From the NCBI GenBank assembly GCA_030840445.1, contig JAVEEN010000335.1:1-36952 (forward strand): a stretch of 36,952 bases of DNA, written 5' to 3'. How positions within the stretch are numbered: the first letter of the stretch is position 1; each line of letters begins with the position of its first letter. Position numbers and translations under genes: made by a program. The stretch is from Pseudonocardiales bacterium (lineage in GTDB: Bacteria; Actinomycetota; Actinomycetes; Mycobacteriales; Jatrophihabitantaceae). Positions 1 through 9,159 of this stretch are shown in pieces. The notes beneath the pieces were generated by a model. That model saw only the letters and a program-made list of their open reading frames with translations. It was not told the origin of the DNA and did no database searches.

Positions 1-217
1 TACCCAGCAGGTGATGCGGCGACCCGGGAGCCAGGAAGGCCTCACTCAGGTTCTGCCGGATCGGATCGTAGCTGGTCAACAGCGGCGCACAGACCGCGCA
101 CAGCACGATCAGGCCGAACAGCAGCAGCCCTGCCAGCAGCGGCGCGTTCCAGCGTCGGGCGCGCCGGCGCGTCGGGATCGCGGCAACGACCGGACCAACC
201 GGCATCGCGGCGCTCAT
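1..217 (-). CDS. ABC transporter permease, DppC-like (N-terminal part, cut by window edge)
   Basis: About 72 N-terminal residues are visible, beginning MSAAMPVGPV and running into a basic stretch (RRRARRW) and one hydrophobic membrane segment (LLAGLLLFGLIVLCAVCAPL), followed by a periplasmic-side segment ending in APGSPHHLLG. This basic cytoplasmic tail, first membrane helix and LAP-x-HxLG pattern are typical of the DppC/OppC permease family. The start ATG (215-217) overlaps the stop of the upstream permease gene as ATGA, so the two are translationally coupled. It should pair with the DppB-like permease to form the membrane channel of a peptide/nickel/opine-type importer. The ATPase genes would lie beyond the left edge and are not seen. 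Confidence 0.85.
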   Translation of the reverse strand, partial: MSAAMPVGPVVAAIPTRRRARRWNAPLLAGLLLFGLIVLCAVCAPLLTSYDPIRQNLSEAFLAPGSPHHLLG

Positions 218-1155
218 GCGAGGCTCACGCGTGGGTCCAGGGCAGCGTGCGTCACGTCGGTCAGCAGGTTGACCACCACAACCATGACCGCGAAGACCAT
301 CGTGATCCCTTGTACCGTCGGGAAATCTCGTCCCAGGATGGAGTTGATCATCTGCTGTCCGATACCAGGCAACGAGAAGACCCGCTCGACGACCAGCGTC
401 GAGCCGGTGAGGTACGCGATGTTGACGCCCAGGACGGTGATGGACGAGACCGCCGCGTTTCGTAAAGCATGCCCGAGCACCACCCGTGAGGTGCTCAGCC
501 CCTTCGACCGGGCCGTGACGATGTAATCGCTACTGAGGACGTCGATCATGCTGGCCCGCAGGCTCCGGATCAGGATCGGCGAAAGGGTCAGCGCGATGGT
601 GATGCCCGGTAACACGATGCCCCGCAGGTGCTGGCTGAACGTGTCACCGTACCCGGCTACCGGGAACCAGCCCAGTTTCAGGCCGAACGCCAGGATCAGC
701 ATGATCCCGAGCCAGAAGGACGGCAGTCCCAGACCGATCACCGGCACCGCCCGGATGATGTTGTCGGCGACCCCGTTTCGCCGTGCCGCGGCCAGCACGG
801 CCAACGGCACGGCGATGAGCACGGTGAAGATGGTCGCCGAGACCAGCAGCCACAGTGTGGTCGGCAGGCTCGTCTTTATCAGCGCGGTGACCGAGCTGTC
901 GTATACATACGAGTGACCAAGATTTCCGCTGAGCAGGTGACCGAGGAAGGTCAGGTACTGGTTCCAGAGGGGTTTGGTAAGTCCCAGCTGAGAGCGCAGT
1001 TCCCGAACGGTGTCCGGCGTGGCGTGCGACCCAAGAAGAGTCGTCGCCGGGTCGCCGGGAATCAGCCTGATCAGGAAGAACACGATAAGCGAGATCCCCA
1101 GCAGCACCGGTACCAACGACACCAGCCGTTTCAGGACGTAGATCAGATACTTCAT
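214..1155 (-). CDS. ABC transporter permease, DppB/OppB family
   Basis: A 313-residue inner-membrane permease of normal family length. The N-terminus (MKYLIYVLKRLVSLVPVLLG) is the classic start of DppB-type proteins, followed by the conserved IPGDPA segment near residue 33. The C-terminal half carries the ATPase-coupling region (ARSKGLSTSRVVLGHALRNA, about residues 216-235) expected of an EAA loop, then VERVFSLPGIGQ, another hallmark of the family. It lies 52 bases downstream of the substrate-binding protein gene and overlaps the DppC-like gene by ATGA, so the three form one transcription unit. The substrate cannot be read from the permease. Peptides, amides or other small charged solutes are all possible for this family. 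Confidence 0.93.
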   Translation of the reverse strand: MKYLIYVLKRLVSLVPVLLGISLIVFFLIRLIPGDPATTLLGSHATPDTVRELRSQLGLTKPLWNQYLTFLGHLLSGNLGHSYVYDSSVTALIKTSLPTTLWLLVSATIFTVLIAVPLAVLAAARRNGVADNIIRAVPVIGLGLPSFWLGIMLILAFGLKLGWFPVAGYGDTFSQHLRGIVLPGITIALTLSPILIRSLRASMIDVLSSDYIVTARSKGLSTSRVVLGHALRNAAVSSITVLGVNIAYLTGSTLVVERVFSLPGIGQQMINSILGRDFPTVQGITMVFAVMVVVVNLLTDVTHAALDPRVSLA

Positions 1156-1207
1156 CGACTCCGCTGCTCCGTAGGGGCCATCAGGTTCATGGTCAATGTC
1201 GGCGGGA

Positions 1208-2833
1208 TCAGAAGGAGACGTCCTCCATGTGGTAGTACCCCGTCGGCAGAACCTTGAAGTTCTTCACACTGCTGGCCTGCGAGTACGGGAACGGCGTATA
1301 GAAGAGGAAGCCGAGGAACGCGTCGTCCGCGGCCTGCTGCTGAATCTTCGTGTACAGCGCCTGCCGCTTCGTCTTGTCGAATTCTCGCTGAGCCTGGTGG
1401 ACCAGATCGATCAGCGCCGGGTTGTTGTAACCGGTGTCGAAGGAGTGCCCACCCGAGGTCGGGTCCAGGGAGAACTGCACCAGTTCATCCGGGTCTGCAA
1501 GGTCCATCGTCCAGTACGAATGAGCGATCTCGTATTGCAGCTTGTTGGTCAGGTCATGCTGAGCGCTGGCGTCGACATTCTGGATCTTCATGGTGATCCC
1601 GAGATCCTTAAGTGATGCCTGCAGAATCTGGGCAATGGCGGCGTCGACCGAGTCACCGGACATGGCCAGGAAGGTGGTGGTGAAGCCAGTGGGGACGCTC
1701 GACTGCTTGAGTTCAGTCCGCGCCTTGTCCATGTCGTACTGAATCCCCTGGGTGTTTTTGTCGTAGTAGGGCGTTGTGGGCATCATGAACGAGTTGGCCG
1801 GTGCACCGTTACCGAACAGGATGTTCTTGACCATCGCCTCGCGGTCGATCGCGTACGAGATCGCTCGTCGAACATGTACGTCGGCGTACGGGGTTTTGGT
1901 CTGGTTCATCAGGATGAAGTCGGTACGGGTCGACGGGAACAGGTCGACCGCGAGCTTCGGGGTGGCCTTGACCTGCGCCAGGCTGGAGAACGGTGGTGCC
2001 TCGTTGATGTGCGCCTGGCCACCCTGCAACTGGATCGCCCGGGCGTTGTCGTCGGGCACCACCTTCCACGTCACCGTGTCGAGCGCCGGCTTGCCGCTCT
2101 GCCAGTAGGTGGGGTTCTTCTTCAGCCGGATGAAGTTACCCTTTTGCCAGACATCCCACATGAAGCCACCGGTGGCGATCGGGGCGGTGTAGAACTCCTT
2201 GGCGGTCTTGCCGGCGTAGTTCTTGGGAATGATGCCGTTGTTGGGGCAGCTCAAATCAGCTAACAATGGCGCCCACGGGTACTTGGTCGTCACGACGACG
2301 GTGAGGTCGTCCGGGGTGGTCACTTCCTTGATGGCGGAGTTGATGAATTCCCAGCCGCCCTTGGTCTTGCTCGACTCGTCGATGGAGAACTTCACGTCCG
2401 CCGAGGTCATCGGCTGACCGTTGTGAAACTTCACTCCGGGCCTGAGCTTGAGGGTGCAGGAGAGGTTGTCGGGGGCCATCTGGTAGCTCTCGGCCAGCCA
2501 TGGCTTGACGCCCTGGCCGTCGTCGGTCATCGCGACCAGGGTCTCGTACATCTGTTGGTAGACCCAAAGCGAGCCGTTGCTGAAGACCGTGGTCTTGTCC
2601 ATGTCGACCGAATCCCCGGCCCGCACGATGATCAGGTCGCCGCCCTTCTTCACGGTCGTCGACGGGGAGCTGGAAGATCCTGATCCACAGGCGGCAAGCA
2701 GCGGTGCCGCCGTGAAGGCTCCGATTCCGAAGGCACTCAATTGGAGCATCCGGCGACGGCTGATAGAAGGAACCCTGAGGCCTTCGGGGATTTCTGCCTT
2801 CGGGGCAGACGCGTCGGCATTGCGGTCAGGCAT
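1208..2833 (-). CDS. ABC transporter substrate-binding lipoprotein, family 5 (DppA/OppA-like), Tat-exported
   Basis: A 541-residue extracytoplasmic solute receptor (SBP_bac_5 type). The ATG at 2831-2833 is preferred because an AAAGGAG ribosome site lies just upstream; the frame stays open upstream without such a site. The N-terminus has a twin-arginine motif (SRRRMLQLS), a hydrophobic core and a lipobox (LLAAC followed by GSGSSSS), so it is predicted to be exported folded through Tat and lipidated on the cysteine. The mature protein shows family landmarks such as LAESYQMAPDNLSCTLKLRP and VKFHNGQPMTSADVKFS. It heads the importer operon and is transcribed divergently from the reductase-amidase fusion gene, which suggests that the imported compound is a substrate of that enzyme. 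The ligand itself is unknown. Confidence 0.93.
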   Translation of the reverse strand: MPDRNADASAPKAEIPEGLRVPSISRRRMLQLSAFGIGAFTAAPLLAACGSGSSSSPSTTVKKGGDLIIVRAGDSVDMDKTTVFSNGSLWVYQQMYETLVAMTDDGQGVKPWLAESYQMAPDNLSCTLKLRPGVKFHNGQPMTSADVKFSIDESSKTKGGWEFINSAIKEVTTPDDLTVVVTTKYPWAPLLADLSCPNNGIIPKNYAGKTAKEFYTAPIATGGFMWDVWQKGNFIRLKKNPTYWQSGKPALDTVTWKVVPDDNARAIQLQGGQAHINEAPPFSSLAQVKATPKLAVDLFPSTRTDFILMNQTKTPYADVHVRRAISYAIDREAMVKNILFGNGAPANSFMMPTTPYYDKNTQGIQYDMDKARTELKQSSVPTGFTTTFLAMSGDSVDAAIAQILQASLKDLGITMKIQNVDASAQHDLTNKLQYEIAHSYWTMDLADPDELVQFSLDPTSGGHSFDTGYNNPALIDLVHQAQREFDKTKRQALYTKIQQQAADDAFLGFLFYTPFPYSQASSVKNFKVLPTGYYHMEDVSF

Positions 2834-3120
2834 GCAGGCTCCTTTGTCGGTGAGCAACCGCGGGAAGCGGTCGTCGAAGGGTTCGTGATCAGCGGGTCCG
2901 GCGGCGGATTGTGGCTGGCGCCCGGCCCTGTCCTTCCGCATTCGAGCACTTCCGCGTTTCGAATGCATTACGCCATGTTTCCCTCTTGTGGGCCATTTTG
3001 ATCATGCTTTGCCGGACGCCATCGATGTGGACTGAGGCTAGAGCATTCGATTGCCTTTGGGTAGTCTCGATCCGTCGACGTCCTCTGGGACCAAAAATCA
3101 CTGTTCCTTGGGGGACGCAC
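2834..3120. promoter_or_regulatory. Divergent intergenic region with three copies of GCATTCGA
   Basis: This 287-base region separates the importer operon from the reductase-amidase gene and must hold both promoters. The 8-mer GCATTCGA occurs at 2938-2945 and 3043-3050 on the plus strand and at 2959-2966 on the minus strand. The first two in order form an inverted pair separated by 13 bases. The third lies in a near-palindrome, GCATTCGATTGC, with a central CG as is usual for LacI-family operators. The LacI-type gene at 6532 is the obvious candidate regulator. No confident -35/-10 pair was identified. The assignment as operator is inference. Confidence 0.45.
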
Positions 3121-5268
3121 ATGCAGCTGACGATCATCGGAGCCGGGGCCATCGGCGGCACGATCGGCGCACACCTGATCAGGTCCGGGCACGAGGTGCT
3201 CTTCTGTGACGTGGACCCGGCGCATGTCGAGGCGATCAACCGGGACGGCCTCACGATCTCCGGCCCGGTCGAGAACTTCAGCGTCGCGGCGCGAGCGGTG
3301 CTGCCCAAAGATCTTCCAGAGTCTCTACACCGGGTGGCGGTCGCGGTCAAGAGCCACCACACCGGGAATGCCGCGGAGCTGTTGCGCGGACGACTGGCTG
3401 ACGACGGCTATGTGGTCAGCTTCCAGAACGGACTCACATCCGACACTCTCGCTGCGGTCGTGGGGCCGGAACGACTGATTGTCAGTTTCGTGAACTTCGG
3501 CGCCGATGTGCTCGGGCCGGGGCAGATCATGCAGGGAAACATTGGCGCTTTTCGGGTGGGCGAGCTCAACGGTCCGATCACCCCCCGGGTACGCGAGCTG
3601 GTCGCTGCGCTTCCGTACGCCGAGGCCACCGACAACATCCTCGGCTTCCTGTGGGGCAAGGAGGCCTACGGAGCGATGCTCTACGCCGGTGCCGTGTCGG
3701 ACCTCTCGATCGCGGATTCGCTGGAGCAACCGCAGTGGCGCCCCCTGATGTTGGCCATCGCTCGCGAGGTCCTCGCCCAGGCACCGGTAGCCCCCGAGAG
3801 CTTCGACGGGTTCGACCCGGATGACCTCGAGGGTTCCCTGGACCGGTTGGTGGCCTTCAACCGCGGCAGCGCCAAGTCACACAGTGGCATCTATCGGGAT
3901 CTCATGGTGCGCAAGCGCAAAACCGAGGTCACCGATCTGATGAACGACCTTGCCGGACCACTCACGACCTACGCGGGCCGGCTGATCCAGTCGATCGAGC
4001 GGGGCGAGCGAACCTGTGAGGTCGCGAACCTGGAACTGTTGGCCGGCTACGAACGGGCCGAGCGACTCGGCCGGCCGCTCGACGCCGTGGTGACGCTGTT
4101 CCCGGCACCGCTGCGTGCCCCGGACGGGCCGTTGCACGGCGTGCAGGTCGCGGTGAAGGACATCATCGACATCAACGGCCACCCACGTGGCAGCGGTAAC
4201 CCGGTCGCGATGCGGTCGGCGCCGGCAGTCGCCGATGCCCCGGTGGTGGCCGCTCTCCGGGAGGCCGGAGCCGACGTCTTCGCAGCCACTGCGCTGCTCG
4301 AATACGCGGCCGGCGCGCTGCATCCCGAGGTCCCGGAGACCCGGAACCCCTATGACCCGAAGCGAACTGCGGGCGGCTCCAGCGGGGGATCTGCGGCCCT
4401 TGTCGGTGCTGGCGTCTGCAGTGTGGCGCTGGGTACCGACACCGGCGGCTCGATCCGGATACCGGCACACTACTGCGCGACCGTTGGATTCAAGCCCAGC
4501 TACGGCGCCCTTCCGCTGGAGGGCGTGCAGGCCCTGTCACCGACGTTCGACCACGTCGGACTCCTCGGGCGCGACATAGCCGCCACCCGGCAGGTGTTCT
4601 CGGCCCTTACCGGGTCGACGGTGCCGGATACCGAACCGGCCGGTCGGCAACTGCGCATCGGTCTGGTCAGCGGAGATCTGGACCGACCCGACCTGGAGCC
4701 CGAGGTAGCCAGCGCGGTTTCGAACGCCGTCGCGCTGTTGCAGAAAGCGGGATGCACCGTCGTCGAGGTAGACGGCGGCGCGTTCGACCGGATCGGCGAG
4801 ACCTTTGAGGACATCCTGTTGTACGAAGCGTGGCAGGTCCACCAGGCCGGCGTCTCAACCAGCCCGTCGGACTATGGGCCCGAAACCCTCCGGCTGCTGC
4901 AAGCAGGGTCTGCCGTGAGCGAACTGACCTATCAGCAAGCCATGCAGCGCAGAGCCGAATTGTTGCCTGCGGCGGTGGCGGTGTATGACGCCGTTGACAT
5001 CCTGCTCAGCCCGGCAGCCCCCTTCACCGCACCGGTAACCACCCCGCCGGTCGACACCAGCGAAGGCGAGAGCGAGGGCAGTTACACCGCGATCCACAAC
5101 ATGACCGGTGCGCCCGCCCTGGTCCTGCCGTGCGGCTGGAGCGGCGACGGCCTGCCCATCGGCCTCCAACTCGCGGCCGGACCGGGCAGCGATGAGGCGC
5201 TGCTGACCGCGGCGGCATTCGTCGAAGCCACCCTGAACGTCGAACGGCGCCCGCCCGCCGTGCAGTGA
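3121..5268 (+). CDS. Fusion enzyme: ketopantoate reductase-like domain plus amidase-signature domain
   Basis: A 716-residue two-domain protein. The ATG at 3121 follows a GGGGGA ribosome site by six bases and begins directly with the nucleotide-binding fold. Residues 1 to about 310 are a PanE/ApbA-type NADP(H)-dependent reductase: GAGAIG at 7-12, a QNG motif, Lys180 in FLWGK, Ser255 and Glu269 in KTEVTD correspond to the catalytic Lys, Ser and Glu of ketopantoate reductase. The two asparagines that normally follow the lysine (K-x3-N-x3-N) are replaced by Gly and Tyr, so the substrate probably differs from ketopantoate. Residues from about 318 to 716 are an amidase-signature hydrolase with the whole triad: Lys346, cis-Ser420 in GGSSGGS and Ser444 in DTGGSIR. 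The pairing suggests amide hydrolysis followed by oxidation or reduction of the released 2-hydroxy or 2-oxo acid. This combination in one chain is unusual. The reading frame is unbroken across the join. Confidence 0.9.
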   Translation: MQLTIIGAGAIGGTIGAHLIRSGHEVLFCDVDPAHVEAINRDGLTISGPVENFSVAARAVLPKDLPESLHRVAVAVKSHHTGNAAELLRGRLADDGYVVSFQNGLTSDTLAAVVGPERLIVSFVNFGADVLGPGQIMQGNIGAFRVGELNGPITPRVRELVAALPYAEATDNILGFLWGKEAYGAMLYAGAVSDLSIADSLEQPQWRPLMLAIAREVLAQAPVAPESFDGFDPDDLEGSLDRLVAFNRGSAKSHSGIYRDLMVRKRKTEVTDLMNDLAGPLTTYAGRLIQSIERGERTCEVANLELLAGYERAERLGRPLDAVVTLFPAPLRAPDGPLHGVQVAVKDIIDINGHPRGSGNPVAMRSAPAVADAPVVAALREAGADVFAATALLEYAAGALHPEVPETRNPYDPKRTAGGSSGGSAALVGAGVCSVALGTDTGGSIRIPAHYCATVGFKPSYGALPLEGVQALSPTFDHVGLLGRDIAATRQVFSALTGSTVPDTEPAGRQLRIGLVSGDLDRPDLEPEVASAVSNAVALLQKAGCTVVEVDGGAFDRIGETFEDILLYEAWQVHQAGVSTSPSDYGPETLRLLQAGSAVSELTYQQAMQRRAELLPAAVAVYDAVDILLSPAAPFTAPVTTPPVDTSEGESEGSYTAIHNMTGAPALVLPCGWSGDGLPIGLQLAAGPGSDEALLTAAAFVEATLNVERRPPAVQ

Positions 5269-5326
5269 TCTGACCCGTCCGACCATTCTCTCGAATACCC
5301 GTCACCGAAACCGAGGCCATCAGTCC

Positions 5327-6370
5327 ATGCGCGCAGCACTGTATGTATCAGCCGGAAAGGTCGTCGTCGACGATGTGCCGGATGCGAGCATCTCAGCACC
5401 GACAGACGCGGTCGTGCGCGTGCTCCGGTCCTGCATCTGCGGCTCGGATCTGTGGTCCTACCGAGGCATCGTCGAGCGCGCCGGTGGGTCCCGGCTCGGT
5501 CACGAGTTCATCGGAGTCGTCGAGGCGATCGGCGCCGAGGTCATCACCCTCCGTCCGGGCGACCTCGTGGTTGCGCCCTTCCAATGGTCTGACAACACCT
5601 GTCCCGCCTGTCTCGATGGAATCCAGACCTCGTGCCAGAACGGCGGAACGTTCGGCGCGCCGGGCACCGACGGCGGACAGGGCGAGGCCGTCCGGGTGCC
5701 ACGGGCCGACGGCACCCTGGTCGCGGTCGCGGAGGGGACCAGCGGGGTGGAGCCGTCGCTGTACCCTGCATTGCTGGCAACGTCGGACGTCATGGCAACA
5801 GGACTGCACGGCGCAGTGCTGGCCGGCGTGAGCGAGGGATCGACGGTGGCGGTCATTGGCGACGGCGCGGTGGGCCTGTGTGCGGTGCTCGGTGCCGTAT
5901 CGGTACTCGGCGCCGAGCGGGTGATTCTGCTGAGCCGCCATGCCGATCGGAGCGCGCTCGGCAGATCCTTCGGTGCGACCGAGGTGATCGCCGAGCGTGG
6001 TGAGGCCGGCATAGCCGCTGTCCGGGAACTCACGGGCGACCTCGGGGTCCGCCATGTGGTCGAGGCGGTCGGGACGAAGCAGTCGTGGGAGATGGCGGTC
6101 GGGATGGCGCGCGACGGCGGTTCGATCGGAGCCGTCGGGGTACCACACACCGCGCCAGAGCTTCCCCTTTTCCAACCGTTCATCCACCATCTGAGCATCA
6201 ACCTGGGGATCGCTCCAGTACGCCGCTATTTGCCCGATCTGTTAACGCGCATCATGGGTGGCACGCTCAATCCGGGTCCGGTGTTCGACGCGTCCATGGG
6301 CTTGGAAGAGGTCGCGCGCGGGTACGCCGCAATGGACAGCAGGACCGCTATCAAGGTCATGCTCAGCTGA
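5327..6370 (+). CDS. Zinc-dependent alcohol dehydrogenase family protein (MDR)
   Basis: A 347-residue medium-chain dehydrogenase of usual length. The catalytic-zinc region shows CICGSD (Cys38) and GHEF (His59-Glu60). The structural-zinc loop reads CPAC followed by seven residues and Cys, lacking the first of the usual four cysteines, as in some subfamilies. The Rossmann motif GDGAVG lies in VAVIGDGAVGLCAV near residue 180. It should oxidise an alcohol or reduce an aldehyde with NAD(P). It begins 58 bases after the fusion gene on the same strand and is probably co-transcribed with it, so it likely acts on the same pathway. Its start has only a weak, distant ribosome site (GAGG). The substrate is not predictable. 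Confidence 0.9.
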   Translation: MRAALYVSAGKVVVDDVPDASISAPTDAVVRVLRSCICGSDLWSYRGIVERAGGSRLGHEFIGVVEAIGAEVITLRPGDLVVAPFQWSDNTCPACLDGIQTSCQNGGTFGAPGTDGGQGEAVRVPRADGTLVAVAEGTSGVEPSLYPALLATSDVMATGLHGAVLAGVSEGSTVAVIGDGAVGLCAVLGAVSVLGAERVILLSRHADRSALGRSFGATEVIAERGEAGIAAVRELTGDLGVRHVVEAVGTKQSWEMAVGMARDGGSIGAVGVPHTAPELPLFQPFIHHLSINLGIAPVRRYLPDLLTRIMGGTLNPGPVFDASMGLEEVARGYAAMDSRTAIKVMLS

Positions 6371-6531
6371 TGGGCGACCTTGCGCCGACCGGGACACCGG
6401 TTCTGGGCCGGACGCATCAGTTGCGTTGTTACGGCCATGGGCTGTGAAAGCGGTAAGTTCTCCAGGAAGTAACCGGGGTTCAGGTTTGCAACGGGGCCAC
6501 GAAGTGTTGGGAGAACCAAGACATTAACGAT

Positions 6532-7569
6532 GTGCGATCGGCTTCGGCAGAACACCGGCGTCCTCGGCTGACCGATATCGCCGCGTCGCTCGGCCTACAC
6601 GCATCTACCGTTTCGCGCGTGCTTAGCGGCGACGCGAACCTGACGATCCGCCCGGAGACGCGCGACCGCATCCTGCTCGCCGTCCGGGAACAGGGCTATC
6701 GTCCGAACGCGATGGCCAGGGCGCTCAAGCAATCCCGCACCGGAGCCCTGGCGATGGTCGTCCCGCTGTTGCGCAACCCGATCTGGTCGAGCATCCAGCG
6801 AGGCGCGCTGCAGGCGGCCGCCGCCAACGGTCAGGTCGTCATGATTCTGGACGAGCCTCCGGACGACCTGCGTTCCCCCATCGACTACCAGTACCTGATC
6901 GAGGAGAGCCGCGCCGATGGGCTGGTGATAGCCACGGCGCAGCGGCTGACCGGCACGCGGCCGCAGTCGCTGACCGTGCCGCATGTCTACCTCAACCGGC
7001 GCGGGCCAGACGGTGGCAACAACGTCGTCATGGACGAAGAGGGGGCGATGCGACTCTTCGTCGAACACCTCGCCGCGCTCGGACACCGACGGATCGGCGT
7101 CGTCGACGCATTCAAGGTCATCGACACCGTGCACCGGCGAACGGCAGCCACCCGGGCCCTGTGTGCAGAGCACGGGATGTCGGCCACGTTCGAGCATGCC
7201 GTCGACACCGAGGTGGGTGGCTACGACGCGACCTTGCGGCTCCTCTCACGCCGGGATGTCCCGACAGCCATCGGGGTCGGCAACCTCAACCAGCTGTTCG
7301 GGATGCTGAAGGCTCTGCGGGAGGTCGGGGCCGCAGTCCCGAATGACGTATCCCTGATCAGCTTCGACGAGGACGACTGCCTGGAATTCCTCGAAGTCCC
7401 GATCACGAGTGTGAGCATGCCGCTTCTGCAACTCGGCGCCGCCGCGGTGGAGGCACTGGTGGATAGGATCAACGGCCGCCCCGGCACAGACGTGATGATC
7501 ACCGACCCCCTGGTCCTGGTCGAGCGGTCCTCGACAGCTAGCCCGCGGGGGGCCCGGCGGCCGCGCTGA
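6532..7569 (+). CDS. LacI-family transcriptional regulator
   Basis: A 345-residue LacI/GalR repressor of normal length starting at GTG 6532. The N-terminal helix-turn-helix and hinge are clear (RLTDIAASLGLHASTVSRVL near residues 12-31, then RPNAMARALKQSRTGALAMV). The remainder is a periplasmic-binding-protein-like effector domain with the typical ending (VPNDVSLISFDEDD, PITSVSMPLLQLG). It is the last gene of the plus-strand group, 161 bases beyond the alcohol dehydrogenase, and probably controls the importer/fusion-enzyme divergon. The repeated GCATTCGA element at 2938-3050 is the candidate operator. The effector would be the imported compound or an intermediate. The stop lies four bases from the convergent stop of the thiamine-diphosphate enzyme gene. 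Confidence 0.92.
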   Translation: MRSASAEHRRPRLTDIAASLGLHASTVSRVLSGDANLTIRPETRDRILLAVREQGYRPNAMARALKQSRTGALAMVVPLLRNPIWSSIQRGALQAAAANGQVVMILDEPPDDLRSPIDYQYLIEESRADGLVIATAQRLTGTRPQSLTVPHVYLNRRGPDGGNNVVMDEEGAMRLFVEHLAALGHRRIGVVDAFKVIDTVHRRTAATRALCAEHGMSATFEHAVDTEVGGYDATLRLLSRRDVPTAIGVGNLNQLFGMLKALREVGAAVPNDVSLISFDEDDCLEFLEVPITSVSMPLLQLGAAAVEALVDRINGRPGTDVMITDPLVLVERSSTASPRGARRPR

Positions 7570-7573
7570 TCGC

Positions 7574-9157
7574 TCACCCGGCGGCACCATTGCGCACGAC
7601 GTCGATCACATGCCGGTAGGTGTCGGGATGTACGCGCACGTCGAGCAGCTGCGGACCGGCGTCGCCAGTGGCCAGGGCAGCTTGCAACTCTGCCTCGACG
7701 CTCACCGTCGCCGACGGGATACCCATGCCGGCTGCCACGGCTGCAAAGTCGGTGCGCGAGTACTGCACCGCGGCCGACCCGCCGTGCCCATGCGGCTTCT
7801 GCTTGGCCTTGATCAGGGACAGCGTGCTGTCGTTGAAGACGACCACCGTAATCGGCAACCGCAGGCGGCTGATGGTCTCCAGCTCACCCAGGGACATGTT
7901 GAGCCCGCCGTCACCGACGAAGCAGTAGGTGCGCGCGTCCGCGGTGGCCAGGGATGCACCCACGGCTGCCGGAACGGAGTAACCCATGGTCGCCAGCCCA
8001 GAGGAGATGAGCACCTGTCCGGGTTCCTCGGTCTTCCACAGCGGCATCGCGACGAGCATGTGCGCGCCGGCGTCGACGGTAGCCACACTGTTCGCCGCAG
8101 CCGCGGCACGCACGACGCGCACCACATCCCACGGGGCGATGCCGGGCCAGTGCCCCGGCCCGTCCAGCAGCGCCCGGTCGAGGACCTCACGGCGTCGGGT
8201 GGCGAAGTCGGCGGGCCAGGAATCGTTGAGTTGCGGCAGTTGCTCCAACAGCGTGGCCAGCGCTCCGACGACCGTGACCTCGGCATCGAAATAACGGTAC
8301 GGGTCCTGGGCGTCGGTCAGCGCGACCACCGGGGCCTGATAGTGCCACGGGTTGGGAATGAGTTCTACCGAGTCCAGGCCGAGGGCGAGGATCAAGTCGG
8401 CCTCGTACAGCACGGCACCGTCGGTACGTGCGCCGGTGAACGTGCCTGCCGCGTTCACCCCTGAGTCGGGCACGATTCCCTTGGCCTTGTAGGTCATGAG
8501 CACGGGAATGGCAGTGCCGTCGACGAGTTTTCGGATGGCAGCGCTGTGGCTGCGCGCCCCGACCCCGACCAGGATCACCGGACGTCGCGCAGCGGCGAGT
8601 AGCTGTGCGACGTCGCTCATCGAGCCGGACCCGGCGGGCGGCGGCGGCGGCGCGTGGCGCCGGCCGTAACCGGGGTCGACGTCGATGTGTACTGCACCGC
8701 GCACCGGCGTGGTGGCGGTGTGGATCGCGTCGCGCACGACCTGCTCGGATTCGGCCGAGCCGAGGGTCGTGGACCATTTGGTGACCGGGGTGAACATGGC
8801 CCGCTGGTCGATGTTCTGGTGGGCGATGCGAGGCGTGCTGGCCTCGTCGACGGTGTCACAGAACAGCAGCAGTGGCTGCCGGTCCTGCTGTGCCTGGGCG
8901 GCGCCGTTGACGGCCGACGCGGCGCCCGGGCCCCGGGTCACGACGCAGGCGCCAACGGTGTCGGTGAGTTCGGCGTACGCGCTCGCCATGATGGCCGCGC
9001 CGGTTTCGCTGTGGGCTAGCGCGAAGTGGATGCCGCTCGCCTCACAGGCGCCGATTACGTCGAGGTTGTTGCCGCCGCCCGGCATGCCGAACAGGTAGCG
9101 CACTCCCTCGGTTGCCAGACAAGTGGCGATCGCGCTCGCGGGGGCTGTTGGGTCCAT
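7574..9157 (-). CDS. Thiamine-diphosphate-dependent enzyme, acetolactate synthase/benzoylformate decarboxylase family
   Basis: A 527-residue enzyme of the pyruvate-oxidase/acetohydroxyacid-synthase superfamily. The N-terminal pyrimidine-binding domain contains GMPGGGNN and the conserved activating glutamate (Glu51 in AHSETGAA). The C-terminal domain contains the Mg-thiamine-diphosphate motif starting GDGG at 415-418 and ending FND at 441-443. It is expected to decarboxylate a 2-oxo acid or carry out a carboligation. It is shorter than true acetolactate synthases (about 570-600 residues), so a decarboxylase or lyase role is plausible. Its ATG starts two bases after the stop of the PxpC-like gene, with a GGAG site inside that gene, so it is tightly coupled to the lactamase-type subunits. 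The residue between those motifs gives no substrate hint I recognise. Confidence 0.88.
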   Translation of the reverse strand: MDPTAPASAIATCLATEGVRYLFGMPGGGNNLDVIGACEASGIHFALAHSETGAAIMASAYAELTDTVGACVVTRGPGAASAVNGAAQAQQDRQPLLLFCDTVDEASTPRIAHQNIDQRAMFTPVTKWSTTLGSAESEQVVRDAIHTATTPVRGAVHIDVDPGYGRRHAPPPPPAGSGSMSDVAQLLAAARRPVILVGVGARSHSAAIRKLVDGTAIPVLMTYKAKGIVPDSGVNAAGTFTGARTDGAVLYEADLILALGLDSVELIPNPWHYQAPVVALTDAQDPYRYFDAEVTVVGALATLLEQLPQLNDSWPADFATRRREVLDRALLDGPGHWPGIAPWDVVRVVRAAAAANSVATVDAGAHMLVAMPLWKTEEPGQVLISSGLATMGYSVPAAVGASLATADARTYCFVGDGGLNMSLGELETISRLRLPITVVVFNDSTLSLIKAKQKPHGHGGSAAVQYSRTDFAAVAAGMGIPSATVSVEAELQAALATGDAGPQLLDVRVHPDTYRHVIDVVRNGAAG

Positions 9158-9159
9158 GC

